Assembly: GCA_023433445.1 (NCBI GenBank)
Contig: JAEZCS010000012.1
Coordinates: forward strand, 1-5,405
Direction of reading: 5' to 3'
Source of the DNA: Pseudomonadota bacterium
GTDB taxonomy: Bacteria; Pseudomonadota; Alphaproteobacteria; Sphingomonadales; Sphingomonadaceae
DNA length: 5,405 nt
Part shown: positions 1-3,768 of the stretch, in pieces
Position numbering within the stretch: the first letter of the stretch is position 1
Layout of the letters: each line of letters opens with the position of its first letter
The notes under the pieces: generated by a model
What the model was told of the DNA's origin: nothing
The model's database searches: none
Seen by the model: the letters and a program-made list of their open reading frames with translations, nothing else
Position numbers and translations under genes: made by a program

Positions 1-101
1 TCGCTGACGATCGCGTCGAGCAGGTCGGCCTTGCCCGGCCCCATGGCGATCTCGTCGCCACAATAAAGCTGTATCTTGATCTTGAGGCCCGGTCCGCTCA
101 T
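1..101 (-). CDS. ModE-type winged-helix regulator, N-terminal fragment
   Basis: This is the first 33 codons of a leftward gene that runs off the left edge. The visible protein begins MSGPGLKIKIQLYCGDEIAM and continues with GPGKADLLDAIVS. The stretch I/GPGKADLLDAI is typical of the N-terminal winged helix-turn-helix domain of ModE-like molybdate regulators, where it leads into the first DNA-binding helices. In that family the protein binds DNA and often responds to molybdate, and it commonly sits near modABC transporter genes. Neither the ligand domain nor any mod gene is visible here. The start is the ATG at 101-99, because an upstream ATG is followed directly by a stop. The Shine-Dalgarno is weak (AGAGCG). 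The 42-base gap to the upstream gene suggests possible co-transcription. The family call rests on about 30 residues, so it is good but not certain. Confidence 0.7.
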   Translation of the reverse strand, partial: MSGPGLKIKIQLYCGDEIAMGPGKADLLDAIVS

Positions 102-143
102 CCGCGCTCTATGGCATGGGCGGGCCGCGCCGCCAATGCCGCG

Positions 144-392
144 TCAGGGCCGCCGTTCCAGCACCGCTCCGATCATGCTGCGCCACACGGCGACGTCGCC
201 CGCCTGCGCCAACTGCTCATCGGGTTCGCGCAGCGTGTGGAGGATCGCATAGGCATCATCCACATGGTCCTGCCAGCTCGCATCTACCGCGCCCGACGCG
301 TGCGGATCGCTGCCCTCGCCATTCAGGCTCAGCTGGCGTCCGGCCAGCACCCTGGCAATGCGTTCGATCGCGGGAGTTGCGGAAGTCGGCAT
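144..392 (-). CDS. Hypothetical protein, 82 aa
   Basis: This is a small soluble protein of 82 residues with no signal peptide and no membrane segment. It starts MPTSATPAIERIARVLAGRQ and ends in AVLERRP. The start at 392 is chosen over the longer frame (482) because GAGAGGAG lies eight bases upstream, a strong ribosome binding site. The middle holds an acidic segment (D41/H43/D45-D46 in WQDHVDDA), followed by a probable helix (AILHTLREPDEQLAQAGD) and a hydrophobic C-terminal helix around VWRSMIGAVL. It resembles a small conserved hypothetical protein seen in sphingomonads, from memory, but I cannot assign a function. It lies between the acidic 77-aa gene and the ModE-like gene, all on the same strand. 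Length, codon use and the ribosome site support a real gene. Confidence 0.72.
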   Translation of the reverse strand: MPTSATPAIERIARVLAGRQLSLNGEGSDPHASGAVDASWQDHVDDAYAILHTLREPDEQLAQAGDVAVWRSMIGAVLERRP

Positions 393-400
393 CAATAAGG

Positions 401-408
401 CTCCTCTC
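401..408 (-). promoter_or_regulatory. Ribosome binding site of the 82-aa gene
   Basis: On the minus strand this reads GAGAGGAG, eight bases before the ATG at 392. It decides that start over the upstream in-frame ATG candidates at 482 and 425. Confidence 0.75.
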
Positions 409-432
409 ACCTTTTGCAGCGTCATGGCGCTT

Positions 433-467
433 GGCGAACCGCCCGGCCACCGCCGATCCGGTTCGCC
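433..467. repeat. Perfect 9-bp inverted repeat between two leftward genes
   Basis: GGCGAACCG at 433-441 is mirrored by CGGTTCGCC at 459-467, with a 17-base spacer. It lies in the 110-base gap between the 77-aa and 82-aa genes. No T-tract follows on either strand, so it is not a normal intrinsic terminator. It could be an operator, or a hairpin in the leader of the 82-aa gene. Confidence 0.5.
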
Positions 468-477
468 TCGCCCATCG

Positions 478-505
478 ATCATAGCACCAATATCACCGCC
501 GTCTA
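478..505 (-). promoter_or_regulatory. Possible sigma-70-type promoter of the 82-aa gene
   Basis: On the minus strand TAGACG (505-500) is followed after 16 bases by TATGAT (483-478), which is close to TTGACA/TATAAT. It overlaps the stop codon of the upstream 77-aa gene and would place the transcript start near 471, just before the inverted repeat at 433-467. This rests on motif resemblance only. Confidence 0.3.
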
Positions 506-736
506 TCGCCCGGCCTTCTCATCCTCCTCATCTTCTTCCCGGAAGCCTGAAGAAGGAACCGGATCGCCATGATCACCCGGCTTGGTCGCGGACGGCGGGT
601 CGGACGCATCCATGCTGTCCATCAATCCTTCGTCCAGCTTCTCCTCAGCGGTGACGGCATGGTCCTGCGCATCCGTGGGGCGCTCGTCATGCGCTTCTTC
701 ACGGCTGTTGGGACGAATATCGGTCTTGTCGCTCAT
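503..736 (-). CDS. Acidic hydrophilic stress-type protein, 77 aa
   Basis: This is a 77-residue protein with no membrane segment or signal peptide. It is extremely rich in Asp and Glu, including a C-terminal acidic run around residues 67-73, and is probably largely disordered. Residues 33-49 (KLDEGLMDSMDASDPPS) match a short motif of the form LDEGL...ASDPP that recurs in small alphaproteobacterial proteins of unknown function. The start at 736 is set by GAGGAG six bases upstream; a longer frame starting at 772 has no such site. An EcfG-type promoter (GGAAC-N17-CGTT) lies at 806-781, giving a leader of about 38 bases. The gene is therefore probably part of the general stress regulon. I do not know its molecular function. 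Confidence 0.78.
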   Translation of the reverse strand: MSDKTDIRPNSREEAHDERPTDAQDHAVTAEEKLDEGLMDSMDASDPPSATKPGDHGDPVPSSGFREEDEEDEKAGR

Positions 737-740
737 CTGT

Positions 741-748
741 CTCTCCTC
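741..748 (-). promoter_or_regulatory. Ribosome binding site of the 77-aa gene
   Basis: On the minus strand this reads GAGGAGAG, with the GAGGAG core six bases from the ATG at 736. It fixes the start of the acidic protein. Confidence 0.75.
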
Positions 749-780
749 GGCGCCGCGCACACCGCGCGCCACACAGGATC

Positions 781-806
781 AACGGCCAGTCCCGATGGCC
801 GGTTCC
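781..806 (-). promoter_or_regulatory. EcfG-type general stress promoter
   Basis: The minus strand reads GGAAC (806-802), then 17 bases, then CGTT (784-781). This matches the consensus GGAAC-N16/17-CGTT used by the alphaproteobacterial general-stress sigma factor EcfG. It faces the 77-aa gene, with a predicted transcript start near 774. The spacer contains a small inverted repeat (CGGCCA/TGGCCG), which may be chance. Confidence 0.72.
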
Positions 807-882
807 CGCCGCAAACTTCGACCAACGGCCGAGCAGCTTCGACGGACATCGCAGCTAAGGGACGACAGACCAGCCGCCGTCG

Positions 883-888
883 CATAAT
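883..888 (+). promoter_or_regulatory. Possible -10 element of the kinase operon
   Basis: CATAAT lies in a short AT-rich patch (883-891) immediately before the kinase ATG at 897. Transcription would start around 895-897, giving an mRNA with almost no leader. No clear -35 is seen; GGGACG at 859-864 is a weak candidate. Low confidence. Confidence 0.3.
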
Positions 889-896
889 ATAGGCTG

Positions 897-2011
897 ATGG
901 CCAGCCCTTCTGCAGACGGCGATCCCGGCGTTCCGACCGCCCTCGCCTTCTATTCCATCACAGGTTTCTGGGTTTTCTATGCGGCGCTCGCGACGCTGCG
1001 TGCGTGGGTCATGGGATTCGATGCGCAGGATGAAATGGCCGCCCGGCGTTTCGTCCTGTCCCTTATGGGCATCGTCGTCACCTGGGGCTTCTATCTTTGC
1101 CTGAGGCGTTTCGACACCCGCCGCCTCGGCCTGCGCGTCATCGCTGCCTTCACCCTCGCCGCGCCGTTCGCCCTCGCCATCGCCGCGGCCAATTACGCGC
1201 TCTTCAACGTCTATGATCCCGGCTCAGTGATGCCAGACGCGGAATACAAGAAGTCCGCGAGCGAACACGGCTTTGCGCTGAGCCTGATCGTGGAGGACGC
1301 GATCAGCCGCTATTTTTTCCTTTCCGCCTGGGCTGGTCTCTATCTCGCGCTCTCCTATGCCAATGAAGCGCGCCGGGTCGAACGCCGCGCTGCCCTTCTG
1401 GAACGCGCAGCCCAGCAGGCAGAGCTTCGATCGCTGCGCTATCAGGTGAACCCGCATTTCTGTTCAACACGCTCAATTCGCTGTCCTCGCTGGTCATGAC
1501 GGGCAGGCGCGACGAAGCGGAACAGATGATCCTCTCCCTCTCCAACTTCTACCGCACCAGCCTGACCGGGGATCCGCTGGAGGACGTGCCGTTGGAAGAG
1601 GAAGTCCATCTTCAAAAACTCTATCTCGACATAGAAACGGTCCGCTTCCCCGGCCGCCTCTTCCCCCGCATCGACATACCGCCCGATCTGCTCGACGCCT
1701 GCGTTCCTGGCCTCATCCTCCAGCCGCTCGTCGAAAATGCCATCAAATACGGCGTGTCTCGCACGTCGCGCCCTGTCACCATCCGCATCGCGGCGCGGCA
1801 GGACGGGCAGATGCTTCACCTCATCGTCACGGATGACGGCGTCCAGCCACCGGGCGCTGCGGAAGGGGGTAACGGCATCGGCCTTGCCAATGTCCGCGAC
1901 CGCCTGCACGCCCGCTTCGGCCGCCGGGCGCGCATCGATCATGGTCCCGCCGGCGATAGCGGCTTTGCCGTCCGCCTCATCCTGCCGCTCATCCGCCGGA
2001 AGAAATCATGA
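897..2011 (+). pseudogene. LytS/AlgZ-type sensor histidine kinase, frameshifted
   Basis: This is a membrane sensor kinase of the His_kinase (LytS/YehU/AlgZ) group, which normally phosphorylates itself and passes the phosphate to the partner regulator encoded just downstream. Residues 1-200 give four hydrophobic segments (about 14-38, 51-69, 80-103 and 127-153), then an Arg/Glu/Ala-rich linker helix (156-180) and the motif RYQVNPHF with the conserved H187. After F188 (codon 1458-1460) the frame is lost and stops at 1499. The next frame continues exactly from base 1460 with LFNTLNSLSSLV, then the N-box (LQPLVENAIKYG) and the G-box (GNGIGLANVRDRL), to the stop at 2009-2011. One missing base, probably C in TTC-CTG, explains the break. 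The repaired protein is 371 aa, a normal length. An ATG at 1496 could allow reinitiation of a fragment lacking the histidine. The ATG at 897 has a poor ribosome site, and a stop lies just upstream in frame. The break may be a true mutation or a sequence error. The sensed signal is unknown. Confidence 0.85.
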
Positions 2012-2750
2012 CCATCCGCACGCTGATCGTCGATGACGAACCACTGGCGATTGAGCGGCTGCAAATGCTCTGCGCTCGCGAACCGCGCTTGTCATTGGCG
2101 GGCACGGCAAGCGATGGAGAGGCCGCGCTCCGCCTGATCCGGGGGCTTACACCCGATCTTGTCCTGCTCGACATCGCGATGCCGCTGCTCGATGGGCTAG
2201 GCGTCGCTCGCGCGGCGGCCGAACTGGCGATCCGCCCCGCCGTCATCTTCGTGACCGCCTTTGAAGGATTTGCGATAGAGGCCTTCGATCTTGCCGCCAT
2301 CGACTATCTGCTGAAGCCCGTTGCACCCGACCGTCTTGCCCGGGCCATCGACCGCGCCGAACTTGCACTCCACAGCCGCCAGTCACCCGCCCCCGCGACC
2401 GCCGCCCCGGCAGAGCCCGATTGGGCCGAAGAATTCTGGGTGCCGCACCGTTCCGAACTCATCCGCATAGGCGCAGCCAGATTGACCGGATAGAGGCAGA
2501 GCGGGACTATATGCGGCTCCACATCGGGCAGGCCAGCTATCTGCTGCATCAAACCATCAGCGCGCTCGAAAGCCGGCTTGACCCGCAGCAATTCGTCCGG
2601 CTGCACCGTTCCCACATCGTCCGCCGCGACCATATCGCCCGGCTGCGTCATGACGGCAGCGGTGTCTGGTTCGCCTGTCTTGCCGACAACACGGAAATCC
2701 GAATCGGGCGTACCTATCTTTCCAACGCCCGCGCCATGACGGGCCGCTGA
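2008..2750 (+). pseudogene. LytTR-family response regulator, frameshifted
   Basis: This is the partner regulator of the kinase; its ATG overlaps the kinase stop as ATGA, with GGAAGA upstream, implying coupled translation. Residues 1-120 form an intact receiver domain with D9/D10, phospho-acceptor D55 (LLDIAMP), T83 and K103 (LLKPV). After a Pro/Ala-rich linker (about 128-140) the LytTR DNA-binding domain begins (EEFWVPHRSELIRI), but the frame then runs into a stop at 2491-2493. The adjacent frame continues from about 2475 with SQIDRIEAERDYMRLHIG, then FVRLHRSHIVRRDHI and the C-terminal IRIGRTYLSNARAM, ending at 2748-2750. One missing base near 2470-2475 (GCGCCAGCC read as GCGCAGCC) accounts for it. 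Repaired length is 247 aa, typical of the family. As written, the product would have a receiver but no working DNA-binding domain. LytTR regulators bind promoter repeats; no target site was identified here. Confidence 0.85.
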
Positions 2751-2772
2751 CGTACCGGCCGCTGCTACCAGG

Positions 2773-2802
2773 ACAAAAGGCCCAGGCGTCACCGCCCAGG
2801 CC
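2773..2802 (-). terminator. Intrinsic terminator of the urcA-like gene
   Basis: On the minus strand GGCCTGGGCG (2802-2793) pairs with CGCCTGGGCC (2788-2779) around a GTGA loop, followed by TTTTGT. The 10-bp stem includes two G-U pairs, so it forms well only in the leftward RNA; the plus-strand copy has two A-C mismatches and no T-tract. It lies 25 bases after the urcA-like stop codon. Confidence 0.8.
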
Positions 2803-2827
2803 CTCTGCTTTGGAAAAGAGCGGATGC

Positions 2828-3193
2828 TTAATTGCCTGGCACAGCCACCTTGCCAGTACCAACTTCGGCAAAGCGGCTGGCGTCCTGCGCCTGTGCCCTC
2901 GCGATTGCCGCGGTGACCGGCTCGCGCACCTGGTTGATGGCGATGGACTGGCACACGCGCCTCTCGCCCATGGTCGGGGCCGGGCAAACCTTCGCGGCGG
3001 CGTGGCGAATGCGCGTATTCAATATGCGCTGATCCGCAGGGCTGGACAGATCCAGATCGTCATAGCGAACATTCGCCGTGCGCCCGTTGGATTCAAAAGG
3101 AATAGCGCCTGCATATGCCGTGGTGCTCGTCAGGGCGGCAACGGACAATGCGGCCAAAATGGCGCCGCGCGCGGAAACAGGAAAGATTGTCAT
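2828..3193 (-). CDS. UrcA-family secreted protein, 121 aa
   Basis: This is a small exported protein. Residues 1-28 form a Sec signal peptide: a short N-terminus with R9, a hydrophobic core (AILAALSVAALTSTTAYA) and a likely cleavage after AYA. The mature part carries the pattern VRYDDLDLSSPADQRILNTRI (42-62), which is characteristic of the UrcA family common in sphingomonads. It also has two cysteines (C70 in AAAKVC and C81 in RRVC), spaced as a likely disulphide. The family's function is not established. The start at 3193 is preferred because GAGGAG lies 10 bases upstream; a longer TTG start at 3211 would overlap that site and put extra residues before the signal peptide. The gene is alone on its strand, convergent with the broken regulator and followed by its own terminator. 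Confidence 0.85.
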   Translation of the reverse strand: MTIFPVSARGAILAALSVAALTSTTAYAGAIPFESNGRTANVRYDDLDLSSPADQRILNTRIRHAAAKVCPAPTMGERRVCQSIAINQVREPVTAAIARAQAQDASRFAEVGTGKVAVPGN

Positions 3194-3484
3194 GATAGAG
3201 GGTCTCCTCAACTGGCGGTTTCAGCCTTGCCGCTCTTGAGGCGACATCGGCCATGATCGAAGCGGGGAGGCTGGGACCCTTCAGTCCTTCCCGGTCTTCT
3301 TCCCTTATGCTTACGCTCTTGCGGATGGAGCGGCGCGTCCGGTTCGATAGACGCCGCTGCCCATCGTCTAATGGCGGGGACGTTCGACGAGCCGCTAACC
3401 TGGGCGGACAAACGACATCCATTGCGCCAACCAGCCTTGTTTTCGTAGCGTCAAAACGCCTCCGCCCGCATCCGTCACGGCACG
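3194..3484. other. Intergenic stretch upstream of the urcA-like gene
   Basis: About 290 bases hold no convincing coding region on either strand; the open frames here are short, change composition and lack ribosome sites. The stretch contains the urcA-like ribosome site (GAGGAG on the minus strand, 3209-3204) and presumably its promoter, but I could not pick out a clear -35/-10 pair. It also holds a bulged hairpin at 3329-3358. Confidence 0.55.
3329..3358. repeat. Bulged inverted repeat upstream of the urcA-like gene
   Basis: AGCGGCGCGTC (3329-3339) pairs with GACGCCGCT (3350-3358) around a 10-base loop, giving a nine-pair stem with a two-base bulge. No T-tract follows on either strand. It may be a remnant or a regulatory hairpin. 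Its role is unknown. Confidence 0.35.
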
Positions 3485-3520
3485 AAAAACGCCCCCGGCG
3501 CAAGGGAAGGCCGGGGGCGT
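3485..3520 (-). terminator. Strong leftward intrinsic terminator without an obvious gene
   Basis: On the minus strand ACGCCCCCGGC (3520-3510) pairs perfectly with GCCGGGGGCGT (3499-3489) around a 10-base loop. The final T of the stem begins a five-T run (3489-3485). It would stop transcripts coming from the uvrA side and moving left. No protein gene on that strand ends just before it. Confidence 0.75.
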
Positions 3521-3639
3521 ATCCGGGATGCTGTCGGGCTTCCGGGATCTGAACTGTCTGCCGCGCGCGCTGCACGCGGCTGCTGTGGATTGCTGCATGT
3601 TAGCGTGCGGCGGCGGCGATGCGGACTGGCTTTCGACAA
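3485..3639 (-). ncRNA. Candidate small RNA divergent from uvrA
   Basis: A leftward transcript of about 155 bases is suggested by a possible promoter at 3672-3646 (CTGACA, 15 bases, CATAAA on the minus strand) and the strong terminator at 3520-3485. No minus-strand frame in this span looks like a real protein: frames are low-complexity Arg/Pro/Ala or interrupted. A local stem GCCGCG/CGCGGC is possible within it. It matches no RNA family I can recognise. This is inference from promoter and terminator alone; the terminator could also be left from a lost gene. Confidence 0.25.
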
Positions 3640-3645
3640 TCCGCC

Positions 3646-3672
3646 TTTATGAAGGCATCAATGACATGTCAG
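3646..3672 (-). promoter_or_regulatory. Possible promoter for the candidate small RNA
   Basis: The minus strand reads CTGACA (3672-3667, five of six to TTGACA) and CATAAA (3651-3646), with a short 15-base spacer. The predicted start is near 3639. Weak by spacing. Confidence 0.22.
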
Positions 3673-3731
3673 CCATGGTTGCGAGCCGCCCCTGCCGCGC
3701 CCATATCCGCGCCCATGCCCCGGCAACGCCC

Positions 3732-3760
3732 TTGCCGATCAGGAACAAATCTGGAACAAC
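3732..3760 (+). promoter_or_regulatory. Possible uvrA promoter overlapping the SOS box
   Basis: TTGCCG (3732-3737) and AACAAC (3755-3760) are spaced by 17 bases. The -10 match is poor, but this placement would start the transcript at about 3767-3769, at the ATG itself. It would also put the LexA box across the spacer and -10, a normal repressing position. Confidence 0.3.
3743..3757 (+). promoter_or_regulatory. LexA-binding SOS box of uvrA
   Basis: GAAC at 3743-3746 and GAAC at 3754-3757 are separated by exactly seven bases. This is the complement of the alphaproteobacterial LexA consensus GTTC-N7-GTTC, a direct repeat rather than the palindrome of E. coli. It lies 11 bases before the uvrA ATG, and uvrA is a standard SOS-regulated gene. 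Confidence 0.85.
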
Positions 3761-3768
3761 ACGCCCCC

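Noticed and set aside
1450..1465. Programmed -1 frameshift in the kinase
   Set aside because: There is no canonical slippery heptamer and no obvious downstream stimulatory hairpin; a simple one-base deletion explains the sequence better.
1442..1942. 166-codon antisense frame over the kinase gene
   Set aside because: It is a shadow of the GC-rich kinase codons, with no ribosome site and no family features.
2742..2765. Direct repeat GGCCGCTG at the end of the regulator gene
   Set aside because: Eight bases in a GC-rich context, one copy inside coding sequence; easily chance.
2304..2987. 227-codon minus-strand frame across the regulator and the urcA-like 3' end
   Set aside because: It overlaps two well-supported genes and the terminator at 2773-2802, and its composition is that of a shadow frame.
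3341..3400. tRNA-like words (GGTTCGATAG and ATCGTCTAATGG) suggesting a tRNA
   Set aside because: No acceptor, anticodon or T stems can be formed in the right order, and the order of the words is reversed for a tRNA.
3522..3548. Direct repeat TCCGGGAT, two copies
   Set aside because: It is short and isolated, with no third copy or phased spacing to suggest a binding array.
3093..3575. 160-codon minus-strand frame covering the intergenic region
   Set aside because: It runs through the strong terminator at 3485-3520 and overlaps the urcA-like gene out of frame; residues are Arg/Pro-rich and shadow-like.
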